Assembly (NCBI GenBank): GCA_002118135.1 | Contig: BDIU01000020.1 | Location: 124,001 to 188,000, forward strand | Source of the DNA: Trebouxia sp. TZW2008 | Lineage: Eukaryota > Chlorophyta > Trebouxiophyceae > Trebouxiales > Trebouxiaceae | Direction: 5' to 3' | DNA: 64,000 nt | Translations under genes and position numbers: made by a program | Shown here: positions 1 to 11,700 of the stretch, piece after piece | How positions within the stretch are numbered: position 1 is the first letter of the stretch | Layout of the letters: the number at the start of each line of letters is the position of its first letter | The notes under the pieces: model-generated | Databases searched by the model: none | Told to the model about the DNA's origin: nothing | The model's input: only the letters and a program-made list of their open reading frames with translations

Positions 1-521
1 CTACTCCATGAGAGGTGGGGCTTGAAAAGAAGGCCTCCTAGTGGGAGACGGTCGCCGCAACAATTGGGAAAATCTCAGGACCACTGGGAAGGGCCCAAAC
101 CAACTGAAAAAGAACATGCATGGGCCATGGGAAACAGCAGGCAGTAGACTTGAGACCAGCTTGTACCTGGTGCCACTCCATTAGAGGTGGGATCTGCAAA
201 GAAGGCCTCCTGCTGCTCATCATGGCTCAGCAGGCTGCTGCCCTCGTCCACAGCTGCGGCTGGCGCCGCCACCGCTGCTGTTGCAGTCACAGCAACAGCT
301 CCACCGCTGCCTGCGCCTATACTGATCAGGCCTTCATCATCCTGTAGTACGGAACGCCCTTTTGATGAGATGTGAACAAGTACTCCAAGGTAAGTTGCCT
401 GCACAAGCAGCTAAGCAGGCAACAAGGCCACAATTGCAACCGACGCCGCCACCGCTGCCGGTGCAGTCACAGCAACAGCACCACCGCTGCCTGGTTTTGT
501 ACTGATCAAGCCCTCATCATC
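1..521 (-). CDS. Edge fragment of an unrecognised minus-strand gene with duplicated exons
   Basis: The best candidate exon is 341 to 167 on the minus strand. It is bounded by an acceptor (CTACAG) and a GTACAAG donor, and encodes an acidic start (DDEGLIS), an Ala/Val/Thr-rich middle and an acidic end (VDEGSSLLSHDEQQEAFF). The same exon start recurs at 521 to about 405 after CTGCAG, again beginning DDEGLIS, but reaches a stop after ALLPA. The exon end recurs, eroded, at about 1-38. So one exon is present as one open copy and two decayed ones. The gene would continue left of the window. I do not recognise the protein. A plus-strand reading of the same bases is also open but lacks well-placed splice sites. 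Confidence 0.3.
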
Positions 522-541
522 CTGCAGAATGCAAAATGTCA

Positions 542-1009
542 TGTGATTGCTCTCAATTGCATTGACAAGGGCCGATTCAATCAAACCTCTTGATTTCACC
601 ACAGAGACTGATGCCCGGTGGGAGTCTGGCATGTGTTTAAAGCTTGTACAGGTGCAAAGCGTCCATGGAGTCAGATTTATGTAGTGGGTCAAGCAGCACC
701 GGGATGAAGCAAATGCCGTGCTGGTGCGAGGTGCTCAAGACTTTTACAGCAGGTCGCCTGAAGGAACAGCCATGTACTCGACAAGCCATTGGTGGCAAGC
801 AACTCATTTTGGATGTTCAAAGTCCAGCAGTAGGGGTTGGCGTTTCAGAGCCGCACAGGCAGGCTCTCAGGCATGTCTGGCAGCTGCCTGAAGGTGTCCT
901 GATCCATGTTATATACATATACAACCAGCAGCAGGGACTGTGATACTGTCAAATGCTGGTGCTTGACTTGGATCAGTAGCATGTCAGGGCAAGTCGCCTG
1001 AATGGGCAG
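542..1009. other. Intergenic stretch, nothing assigned
   Basis: Short open frames occur on both strands, but none has recognisable similarity or convincing splice signals. It separates the left-edge gene fragment from the satellite array. Confidence 0.5.
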
Positions 1010-2640
1010 CTATGTGTTTGCAAACACCTCAGTGACAAGCATGGACAAAGTCACAGTGACAAGCAACCGCTGCTGAGTCTTCCACATCAAGCAGCAGCAG
1101 CTGTGACGAGTGCCAACTACTCTTGACAAAGGTGCAAGACCCAGCAAAGATATGCCTGATGACCAACGTGACCAGTAGCTGCTGCATGGAGCGTGACATT
1201 CCAAGCAAAGGCTGCTAGCATTGCATACCGCAGTTGGACAAGGCCACAGTAACAAGCAAACGCTGCTGGGTGCTCTACGTCTAGCAGCAGCAGTTGTGAT
1301 ACGTATCAACTGCTGCTAAGCAACGGAGCACACCCAGCAAAAATATGCCTGTTGGCACTGTAAGCATGATTCATTCATTCATTTCGCACGCATTCTAGGC
1401 AGGCTCAGCAGGCCCAACTAGGTATGTACAGGTGCAATCAACTTTCTCCAACCGGTTCTGTCTTGTGCTAATCTAAACCATCTAAACTGACAGTGGAGGG
1501 CGGAGAGACTGTTGTACACAGTTGACTGCCAAGTGTCCCTGGGTCTACCCTTTGCATTTGTGCCTGAGAGCTGTCCAAACATACACTGAAAGGGCAGTCC
1601 GTCCTGTGACATGCGTGCTGTGTGACCTAGCCACCTAAGTAAGGTGACCACTTGATCAAGACTAGGCAGCTTGCAGAGGGACCTGATGCTGTCATTGGTT
1701 TGTTTGTCACCCCAGCTAAACCCACACAAGGATCACAGGCAGTTCATCTGGAAGACTTCAAGGCGATTCATGTGGCCCTTCAAAGCTAGCCACGTCTCAC
1801 AGCCATACAGCAGCACAGACAGCACGAGCTGCTGCATGAAGCTTGGCATTCCAAGATAAGGCTGCTAGCAACGCGCACCGCAGTTGGACAAGGCCACATT
1901 GACAAGCAAACGCTGCTGGGTGTTCTATGTCAAGCAGCAGCAATTGTGTTGATGCCGACTGCTGCTAAGCAACGGAGCACGACCAGCAAAGATACAGCCG
2001 TTGGCAATGTAAGCATGAGCTGCTGCATGAAGCTTGGCATGCCAAGGTAAGGCTGCTAGCAATACATACCGCAGTTGTCCAAGGGCACATTGACAAGCAA
2101 ATGCTGCTGGGTGTTCTACGTCTAGCAGCAGCAATTGTGTTAAATGCCGTCTGCTGCTAAACAACGCAGCAAACCCAGCAAAGATACGCCTGTTGGCACT
2201 GTAAGCATGAGCTGCTGCATCGAGCTTGGCATTCCAAGGAAAGACTGGTGGCAATGCATACCACAGTTGGACAAGGCCACAGTGACAAGCAAACACTGCT
2301 GGATGTTTCACGTCAAGCAGCAGCAGTTGTAATAAATGCCGACTGCTGCTAAACAACGCAAAATACCCAGCAAAGATACGCCTGTTGGCACTGTAAGCAT
2401 GAGCTGCTGCATGAAGCTAGGCATTCCAAAAAAAGGCTGTTAGCTCTGAATGCCGGTAATGGACACAGTGACAAGCAAACGCTGCTGGGTTTTCCACGTT
2501 AAGCAGCAGCAGTGGTGCTACGTGTCAACTGCTGCAGGGCAGCATGGCACAGCCAGCAAAGATATGCCTGTCAGCATTGTGCACATGAGCTGTTGCATGA
2601 AGCTTGCCTTTTGAGACAAGGCTGTGAGAGCTGTATGGTG
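1010..2640. repeat. Satellite array, unit about 192 bp, six copies
   Basis: The landmark CACAGTGACAAGCAAACGCT recurs, with variants, near 1050, 1246, 1895, 2086, 2278 and 2464. A second landmark, AGCTGCTGCATGAAGCTTGG, recurs near 1177, 1827, 2018, 2210, 2402 and 2588. Spacing within the array is 186-196 bp. The gap between the second and third copies is longer because LINE-like sequence lies there. Copies differ by point changes and small indels. Because the unit is close to a multiple of three, it creates a long open frame on the minus strand at 1925-2356, which I read as a by-product of the repeat. Confidence 0.85.
1418..1846 (-). mobile_element. Decayed non-LTR retrotransposon (LINE) 3' fragment
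   Basis: Read on the minus strand from about 1846 to 1418, the translation shows the hallmarks of a LINE reverse-transcriptase C-terminus, in order: a thumb-like segment with LSVLLYGCETW, then LKGHMNRLEVFQMNCL, an in-frame stop, LLRWLGHTARM, KGRPRDTW and a final RLAQDRTGW. The internal stop and the absence of any upstream RT core show it is dead and truncated. Its upstream edge (GMPSFMQQLV) is shared with the flanking 192-bp satellite units. The satellite was therefore either derived from this element or captured its end. I cannot assign the clade. Confidence 0.75.
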
Positions 2641-3143
2641 CAAAGCATGCAGCATGTTAAGACCGTACGTGTTTGTTGCTTGCTGTTGCTAGTGGCAGCT
2701 GCATGAGCACTGCATAGCCAACAATGCCAAAGTCACCTGAAGCTAATGTCGATGGCATGCTGAGTACAGCTGGAAGACTTGCATCAGCAGTGTTGCCAAG
2801 CCTTCAGTAATGCAAGCATTGCTCTGGAGTGCTGTGAAGTACTGCCCCTCGTCTATCTCACAGCATAGACAAGAAGCTTGCATACCATTTTTGCATGCAT
2901 CAACAGCATATGCAAGATCAGCAACACAGACAAGAAGCTACAAGCTTGACCTCGTGATGCCCAGAGAGTGTGGTGCTGAAGGAGGAAGAAGATTACCCAG
3001 ACACAACTACCGATATGCTGAGTCCGGCATCTGTCGCGTTCCTCGCGTGAGGAACAGACTGAACAAGGACAAATGGCGCAGAGCATTGACTGTTTGTATC
3101 ACTTGAACTGCGATCACACTGCAACAGACTACAAGCCAGCATG
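2641..3143. other. 3' flank of the AP-4 beta gene, no gene seen
   Basis: It lies between the satellite array and the stop codon of the minus-strand AP-4 beta gene. I searched the minus strand for the missing hinge and ear of beta-adaptin and found nothing similar. Confidence 0.5.
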
Positions 3144-6100
3144 TCACTGATCTGGTATGCAAGAGCAGCTGAACAGGTTGATCAGGAGCCTGACCTCTTT
3201 GTGTGCAGGGACTGTGGTGGTGAAGGAAGAAGAGGGCTGCCGGTAGACAACTGCCAAGGTGTTGAGCTCGTCAAAGATGCGGTCCCGCTGCTCGGGTGAT
3301 TGCTCTTCAGCAAAGCGGGCTATGGCACCAGCAGGCGCTGCCACAATGCGCTTAGCTTCTTGAACATTGTAGTGCAGCAACCTACAAGGAAGGTCAGAGT
3401 GTCACTTTGCTTCCTGAACATTGGAGTGCAGCAAGCTGAAGACAGGGCTCAATAGTCTCCATGCTGCAGCCAGAAGGCTAAGTGCATCCTTCTGAAACGT
3501 CATAGTGTGGCAAACCTTCGAAGACAAGGGGCAGGGCGATGGACAATCTCCATGACTGCGTTGACTGGATGCAATGCAGCTTGGAGCTGGCAAGGGTCTG
3601 TCAGCTTTTGTGACCTTGAGGACAAGCTGACCTGACAGGTTAATGCTTGGTCACAACAAGGCATCACAACAAGGCAGAGTTACCTGGAGTACAGCAGAGC
3701 TCTGTCATTGACGTCTCGTCTGGACTCGGCTGAGGCAGCAGCCGCTGCTGCAGCAGTGACATTTGACATTTATTGATCATGCCACCTCATTGTTATGACC
3801 AGGATAAGCTGACCTGGCAGGACAAAAGTTGGAGTGCATGCGCCTCACCCCTGTGCCAGGATGTTGTCATGACACTGCAAGTCATATGAGTGGGGATACC
3901 TGTAGTACAGCAGAGCTCTGTCATGGACATCTTGGGTGGACTCTGCAGAGGCAGCAGCCAAGGCAGCACCCAGCAGCTGTTGGCATTCAGGTGGACGCTT
4001 GAAGAAGAGCTTCATGGCAGCTGTCAGCAAGGCCAGCTGCACTTGATCTGGCTCATCTGCAAAGCCCTGGGCACAAGCTTCCAGCAAGTAAGGTGCGTCC
4101 TGCAATCAACATTGTGATCAACATTCCAGCAAAGGTTTTGGCGTTTTCATGCTTGGTACAAGACCATGTGCATCAGTATAGTATTTTTCTATTTCTTGTT
4201 GACAATGTGTGCTTGGTAAATCAGGAGTGCATTGACATGTCAGAACTGCTTGAACATGCCTCGCCTGGCGTATGCATTTTGCATGCTGGGAATGTGTAGC
4301 AGCAAGGGACAGCATTGCAAAGGACAGTACGAGTGTACAGCTGACTTTCAGCAGAAGGGTGTCTTGAATGCACAAGCCACAGCAGCTCGTGTCTTAAAAC
4401 TGAGCCATTGTCATTGACTGACATAGCTGATCCTGCAGATAATGCATCAACGGCTGACCTGAATGCCCTGTCCATGCTCTCCCAGAATCCAGATGAAGGC
4501 TGCCCTCGCCTCAGGCTCCTCCACGTCCTGCAGATGCCCATTCAAAATGTTTTGACGACGTCAAGTGACCCGGTGCTTTTATGTTTTTGCAACTTTTGCA
4601 GGGGCTTGGTATTGCTGTGTGCATCATATGCGCTGCTACAGACACTGGAGAAGTTGTTGTCATCAGCATCGGTTGGGCGTGGAGGTACGTAGACCATTCC
4701 ACATCTTCACGTTTGAGTGCAGCTGCTGACTGAATGGTTTATGTAGCCTACAAGGGCCCTGACCTGCAGCATGCTGCCTCATCTGTTGTGTCGATTGCAT
4801 GGACAAACTGCAACAAAGTATGACGGCAGAATACACAAGCCCTCAGGCAGGCGTGGTCATCCATTCTACCCATGCTAGCCGGATTTGTCACACTGAAGGG
4901 ACCCAAGCCAGCCTGGACAGCACGATTGATCGCGTCTGCCTGACAGCTTGTGAGCTCTGCCTGCATGCTTAGTATCAGCACACAGCATCTATCACAGCAT
5001 CAACAAACTCAACATGCTGCAAGGCTGTTGCATCACACAAAATACTGTGCTCAGATGCTAAGGCGCTTGCAGCATTACTGAACACAAGATGCTGTGTTCA
5101 GAAACCAAGACTTTTGTAGCATTGCTGAACTCCAGATACTGTGTTCAGGAGCTAAGGCCGTTGCAGCATTGCTGGACACAGGTACTAAGCTCAGGTGCTT
5201 GCTGAACACAAGATGCTTTGCTCAAATGTTTAGGCTGTTGCAGCATTCCCAAAACCCAGATGCTGTATTGAGATATCGCAGCTGTTGCAGCATAGCTAAA
5301 AGCTGATTAGGTGCTGTGCTCAACTCCATCACAGACCTCAGTTGTGTGTGGTCTGATAATCTGTAATCGTTCCCTGACATACAACTGTACTCACAGCATG
5401 CCCAGTTTCAGCCTCTCCATGCTCAATGTCACCAAAGACGTACCTCCAAGCTGATATTGCTGACAGAGCCCACACAGACTTCAGCGATGTCTGGGTACTT
5501 GCGCGCAAGGTCCTTGACTTGCACAATGGTTTCAGCTGTGACAAAGTCCTTACCAATATCTAGGAAGCCCAACAGGCGCTCCACAAGACCAGGCACATCT
5601 TGCACCTGTCGTCACAAGGAATGTCTTAAAGGGAAACAATTGGTCATCACTTGGCAAACTGCACTGTGTCTGTTTGTTTGTGTCAGACAAATGGAAAAGA
5701 AGCGGTCATCTGCCTGAGCTGCTGAGCTAAGTGCATGAATGATCTCAGCTGCAATTAAGCATTCTGAGCTGTGCTTTGCTGACTGCTGTGCTGCCGCTGG
5801 TGGAGTGCACTTCTGTTTGGCACGGTGCCTTTTCACCAATTCAGTCACCAAGATAACAAAGAGACAGCATGTGCATGGAAACGGCATGTGCAATCGGGGC
5901 AGGAAACATCGACCTGGATGCTGAGCAGAGTTGCTGTCCATTTTCAAAAGCAGTAAAAGTCCAGCTTTGATGTGGGCATGAATTTCTGCCTCAAGTCTGC
6001 ATATTCGTGTAGTAGACAGCGTGCTGCAGAGCCTGACAGCACAGCACAGCATGCAGCCAACTCTGATGGTCAACACACCTCAAGTGCAATCTTGCCAACA

Positions 6101-8402
6101 GTCCTGATGGCCTTCCTGGCTAGCTTCTCATCAATGTCATTGACGTACTCTGTCAGCTCTGTGGCAATATCATATGCATTGGTTTCATCTGCTATGGCAG
6201 CCAAGATGTCTAGCTTGAGGAACTTGATGTATGATGGCTCATTGATGCGGCAGTAGAATGTGGTGTATATCTGCAGAGAAAGGCCGAGTCAGAAAAGGCA
6301 TACATGCACACCTTGTGCCACACTTGGGACTTGAAAAATGCATCTTTTGTATTGGATTGATTCACAGCTAGGCATGTGGTGTTGTCACGTGAGCATAAAC
6401 AAGAACAACAGCAATTGAGGTAGTTGAGCCATTGACTGCAGTACAGGCAAGTCATGAGCTCCTGCAAGGACTCATGCAAGCTGACAGCATGACGCAGACT
6501 CTGCACCTGAGAGAAGATGATTGGGGCCCGCTGTGCTATGAGGTGGAAGTGACACAGCACAGCATAGGCAGTTTCAAAGTGGTCTCTGGACAGCAGAGTC
6601 ATCAAGGGATCTTTGATTCTCTCAAGCACCTACATGAGACACGCTGATGAGATCAAGCCTTATCAGCCTGGCATTTGACTGACATGCTTGACATCTGTAA
6701 GGCCTGCCCATGATGCAAATCAGGTTTTTTCCTTGCCAACTTGTAGCGCTCCACTGGGATCCCATGCAATATGACGCCCCAGTGTGACATGAGCCCAAGG
6801 TTGTGTTCACACAAGCAAGCGCTGCGTACCAGCTACAGGAGATGGCATTTTCCTATGACCATTTGTGCCAGTCACACAGCCTGTCATAAAAATGGACATA
6901 AAGGTGTTCATCACACCAAGCGCACCTCATGTCATGTGCTTATGCATTACGGTTAATATTGCATGCATCACAGCAAGTGCACCACAAATCACCTGTTGAT
7001 GTGTTGCGGGCATGGTGAGAGTGTAGTGAAGGAACATCTTGACGGTGGCCATGACCACAGCAGAGTTGGAGTGGCTGAGCCTGTCATCCAGAACATTCAT
7101 GAAGTCATACACTTCCTGCTCATCAGACGGTCTGTAATGTGTGGCAAACTCTAGCACTTGGCACTGAGCCCACTCTGAGAACTCCTGTAGTGGCAGCGTC
7201 AACATTGTTTACATGCTTGCAGGTGAGCGTTTATGATCCTGCTAGATACAACAAGAGCAGTGAACTGCTTTTATGCATGCTAGTGAGTTTTGATGGCCCT
7301 GCCAGGTGCATGCAGAAGCAGTGAAACTACTTTCAGACGATTTTGCATTATGCAACAAATGTGAGCTCAGCATGCGTGCTTCCTGGGTTTGTAAGACGCT
7401 GATGACCCACATGAAGGTCAGCGGAAGAGCCATGGGCAGTGAGTAGCAAGTGGGATCTAAGCTTGAGTGCTATGTACCTTGATGCGGTTCAGAAGTGAAA
7501 TGACAAGAGCCCTTGTCACCAAACTCTGCCCTGCTCCAGTCTGCATGATCGAGATGATAGCTTAGCCAAGGACAACACGCAGAGTTTGGGATAACAGCAT
7601 GGAGCATTGGCTGCTGGCCTTGAGGACAAGTGTCAGCGTGCAGGCAGACTGTGACTCATTGAGAATTGCTGTGCTTGCACTGCCTTACCTCTAGCAAAAC
7701 AGACATGCAGTTGGCAACTACTTGGGCGTCTGGGTCCTTTTGTAGCATGTCATGCAGATCATCTAGCATACCTGCAGCAAAGAATGACAACATGTCAGAC
7801 ATGATCAACAGAACATTGCTGCTACTGTGGAACTTTGCTTGCCTGCATTTCTGACTGCCGCTGCATCCAGATTGTAAATTTTCAACACACCCAATACTGC
7901 TGTACGCCGCACATAGGGGTTCCTGTCTTGCAGCGCTAACGACACAGGGGACACCTGGATGCAAAATCTGTCTAGAGCAGCTGGATTTTCTGGAAGATAA
8001 AAGAGCTAGTGAAGCACATACGATGTATTCGATCAAGTTGGCCACCCTCAGCGAGCACAGACTTCTCAGTGCTAAGCCCCTGATTGTGGGATCCTGATCT
8101 TTGCAGTCCTTGTTCAGCAAGTTGATGGTCAGCAAAGTCAGGTCCGGATTGGATTGGGCATACGTGCAGATGAACAGGTACAGCATCTTCTTGAGAACCA
8201 CGTCTTCGGCATTCGACATGCCTGCCGTCATGACTTGCATGAACAAGCTAGACATGTCGATGCCGATGGTCATGCAATTGATGACTTTCTTGAAGAGCTC
8301 TTTCTTAGCTATTGCTGCCTCCGGCCGGCCACCGGAAGCGCTTAGAGCGTTCAATTGTGTTCTGATTTCACCGATCTCTCCACGACTTTTCTCACCCGTC
8401 AT
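3144..8402 (-). CDS. AP4B1: AP-4 complex subunit beta (beta-adaptin), trunk only
   Basis: Large subunit of the AP-4 coat adaptor, which sorts cargo at the trans-Golgi. Eleven in-frame exons on the minus strand: 8402-8022, 7954-7843, 7771-7689, 7540-7478, 7184-6993, 6629-6507, 6270-6079, 5605-5444, 4527-4459, 4099-3900 and 3381-3144 (about 604 aa). The start region KKVINCMTIGIDMSSLF, then LLTINLLNKDCKDQDP and RGLALRSLCSLRV, fits AP-4 beta better than AP-1/2 beta. Later signatures are PDAQVVANCMSVLLE, FIWILGEHGQG, APYLLE and VHDRALLYYR. The second exon ends at a GC donor. The first ATG (8402) begins MTGEKSRGE. The protein ends soon after a segment matching the end of the trunk, so the hinge and ear (roughly 240 residues in plant relatives) are not seen. 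A donor-like GTCAGG at 3194 leaves room for a missed exon. Confidence 0.88.
3400..3960 (-). repeat. Decayed duplicate exon pieces in the last AP-4 beta intron
   Basis: At 3400-3440 the start of the last exon recurs (LLHSNVQEAK followed by a stop, against LLHYNVQEAKRIV in the real exon). At about 3685-3780 the end of the preceding exon recurs (GTACAGCAGAGCTCTGTCAT, against the true end at 3900-3930). Confidence 0.7.
5060..5325. repeat. Intronic tandem repeat of about 35-60 bp
   Basis: Variants of GCAGCATTGCTGAACACAAG plus a GATGCTGTGTTCAG-like segment recur at least five times with drifted spacing. It lies in an AP-4 beta intron and encodes nothing. Confidence 0.7.
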
Positions 8403-8711
8403 GATGCGCACGCTGTGTGCAAAGAACTTCGACAGGGCAGATCAGCACATGCTTGACTGCACTCGGATCCCTCAGTGGGACATCGGTAGCGACTGTTTTC
8501 GTTTGCGCAAAAACAAGTTAACGCTCGCAAGGCTCGTTCTTCTTCTCTGCCCACGGCCTGTTACAGCTCAAGTCTTTGACGCATGTCCAGCGCCTTTGCG
8601 GGCGATATACCGTCACCTTCGCAATGGCGTCGTTTTGGATGTGCGTCACGCAGCGTATAAGGCAACTCCATATTACGCGTGAGTAGTGATTTTGGGACTG
8701 ATCACTGAAAG
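8403..8711. promoter_or_regulatory. Divergent promoter between AP-4 beta and the TFIIIC90-like gene
   Basis: The start codons of the two head-to-head genes lie at 8402 (minus) and 8712 (plus), so 309 bp must hold both 5' UTRs and both promoters. No clear TATA box is visible. This stretch is less repetitive and richer in CG dinucleotides than the introns around it. Confidence 0.6.
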
Positions 8712-11700
8712 ATGGCTGCGGTGAACGGGGACGTCGTTGAAACGCTCGGCCGGCCTGAGTATTCTTCAGCCGTGCAATGGTCCGAGGACAACCTGCTAGC
8801 TGTTGCTGCTGGTCCAGCGTTATACATCGTCAATCCTAGTTGCGTCACCGGGCCTCGAGGATCAACCGCTTTGCCGGAGCCCTCGCTTGACCTGCTGCAA
8901 GTCGACGGGTACCCGCGCGAGCCCAAAGACAGCAGTACTTACGCATCAAACTACATGCGCACAAGGGGCATGTGCTCGCAGCGGACCAGCCAGATGGCCA
9001 GCAGCAAGCTCGGCATTCGCAGCATCTGCTGGTCCCCTCTGGGATGCGATATGTCAGGCAATGCACTGCTGACATCCATCACAGAGAACCATCAGGCAAG
9101 GCAATGCAACCGATTTGACCACGCCGAATGAAAGTTGCAGCGCGCTTGTGCCAACACCAACGCGCTGCTGTGACTGCAGCTTCGTATACATAGCCCGCCA
9201 GCAGGAAGTCAAGCGCAGTGGAATACAGTCACCGAGCTATGCAATGGCCTGAAGAGAGCACTGCAACAGGACCAATGGCAGGTCAGCTCTCCAGTTCTGG
9301 TTTTCACATTGTCATCATCGCCCATGCGCAGAGTGCATCACAACCCTCTGCATGGTCAGCATAGCACACAGTTTCTATTGTCATCCAATACATTGCTGCT
9401 GCTGCAGTCAGTAGACAACCCGCCAGGATTCAACAACAACAGTGCACACGATGTGCCTGTGCGCTTACGTGGCGGAGGTCAGCCCAAAAAGTCAAAGCAG
9501 GAAGGCAATCAGCGTCAAGATTCATCTTCCAAAAAGGCTGCTAAAGGCAACGCTGCAGCAGCAGCCAGTCCAGCAACAAAAACAGAACCTCCTGCAGAGA
9601 TGAAGGATGACTCACCACATCAGCAGGCTGGCAGCAGCATGCAAACGCCATTTGAGTATTATGCGGGGGATCATATCGAGGTGAATGCTTGCGTGCCACT
9701 GTTGCGCAAGGCCCTATGTGTGCAAGTATGATTTAAAAATTGGCTTGCAAAGCATCAGCGCTGAGTGCTGCATGATGGTCGGTACCAGTAAAAGACAAGT
9801 ACCAGGCAACAGCTGTGTTGATGGCGCTGTGATGTTCAAATCAAAACAACCAATTTTAACAGACTGATGCCTTGTGAGGATTCTATTCATGGCTGAGCGC
9901 TGCACACCTGCTGTTGTCATTTTGTGCTTACAATTGCTTTGGGGCTGCATGAAGGGGCTAGTTGCATTCATGTAGTGGTGGCAAGCCATCAGTCTTTGGT
10001 CAAGCCATGAGTGTCTGGCATTGGATCAGCTGCACATCTCTTCTGAAGTTGCCCACTGAATGCAGCAGTACACTGGGGTTGGGCCATCACTTCCATTTCA
10101 CAGTCAGGCCATAGGCTTTGAGACACGAGTCTGCTTCAACTCCCTCATGCCATACCTGCATGCTCGAAGAGTAGCTCTCTCATATTGCTATCACAGGGCC
10201 ATGAAATATCAACATACCTGCTGCAATGCACAGGTCATGAACGCTGAGGAGGGTCTGCAAGGCAGCTGGTTCACAGGCAGCATTACAGAGCTCCAGCATG
10301 GCTTTGCCCTGGTGACCTATGATGAGCTCATGGTTTCAGAGGACACAGATACCAAGCTGCAAGAGTGGTTTCCATTGCCACAAACAATAGAAGACAAACG
10401 GGCTGAGCTGCAATCTGACTATGATGCCCATTTTGGTCCTGGGTTCAAGTTGAGGCCAATCCCTTCCGCTGAGGTGAATGCTGGCTTCTGCCCTCGCAGG
10501 CAAAATCAACTGTCTGCTGATCAGCGCTTGCATGTCAGTGTCCAACAGCACATATCAGTCAGTAACTGTCTGGAGCAGCACACAGTCTGCTCAAGAAGAT
10601 AAACGGTTTCAAAGAACATAGCCAGGCCCTGGCTGAGGTGCTGAAACTGGAATTGCAGGATGGCATGGTCCAAGTGGATCCCTTGCATGCAGCTTTATGC
10701 ACTCATCTTGACGCCCATCTTCTCGTCATTATTATTGGCCGCATGTTGGCTAAAGCGTTATGTTGTTCAGCTTATCAAAGACATCTGCTGTCTGTCAACT
10801 TCAGCCCTGCATGATGCAACTGGCAGTACGTGGAGGAGTCAGGGCAGTTTATAATGATAGGAATGCCTGTCCAACCCAATGTGACATTCAACTTATCAAG
10901 TCCTGCAAATCACTGTAATGTTTAGGGCATCAAGTCCTGCTGGTCATCTATGGACTGCATAGCAGTTTCCTCTAGGGCATCTCCTGACTGCTGACCTCAT
11001 CCCTGAATGATGCAGCTGGCAGTGCGAGGAGGAGCTAGGGCAGTCGGTGATGATGTGGATGCTTGGGATGATGGGGCTTGGTGGGAGGGCTGCATCACAC
11101 AAGCCCTCAAGGCGCGCTACAAAGTGCAGCCCTTTGCCAGCACCAATGTGCTGACTGTGAAGAAGGACGATGTGCGCACTGGCGTGGTGTGGGATGGGCA
11201 ACAGTGGCAATCCAGACAGCCTCGAGGTGATGCTAACACCAAGAGCAATGGGAGAGGGAGGGAAGAAGTCAGCAGCAGGCTGAAAGCTTCTATGCAAGTG
11301 CAAAGCAGTGCTCTGACACCTGCATGTCTGCAGAGACCAAGAGCAAGGCAGAGGCCAAGCAAGCCAGCAGGAAACGCAAGACTCCGATGCAAGAAGAGCA
11401 GGAAGCAGCAGCAGACCCAGAAGCTGCAGAAACTTCAGCCAAAAAGGGACCAAAAGCAGAGGGTTACAAGCTACCAGAGGTAGGGTCTGTCATCAAGCGT
11501 TTGCTCTCTGGTATTCCAACAACTGCCAACATGATGGGCAGCCTCCCATACCAAGCGTGAGAAGCAAGCTTCCACCTAGGCCTTCAAGCGTGCAACAGAC
11601 ACGACAGCTGCTAGCAGGTCATGCAGTCTCCCGGACCAACAGTCTGACAGGTAAGCATCCCTTCAGGCCTGCTGAGCATGTAGCAGCCATGACAGCTGTG

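Noticed and set aside
1925..2356. 143-codon minus-strand open frame with internal repeats
   Set aside because: It exists because the satellite unit is about 192 bp (64 codons). It shows no domain and follows the array exactly.
4764..4807. Extra AP-4 beta exon reading FVHAIDTTDEAACC
   Set aside because: It has good splice signals but would shift the frame (44 nt between two phase-0 exons), and plant AP-4 beta joins the flanking exons directly.
5612..6076. 154-codon minus-strand open frame
   Set aside because: It covers an intron of AP-4 beta between two well-supported exons and has no recognisable content.
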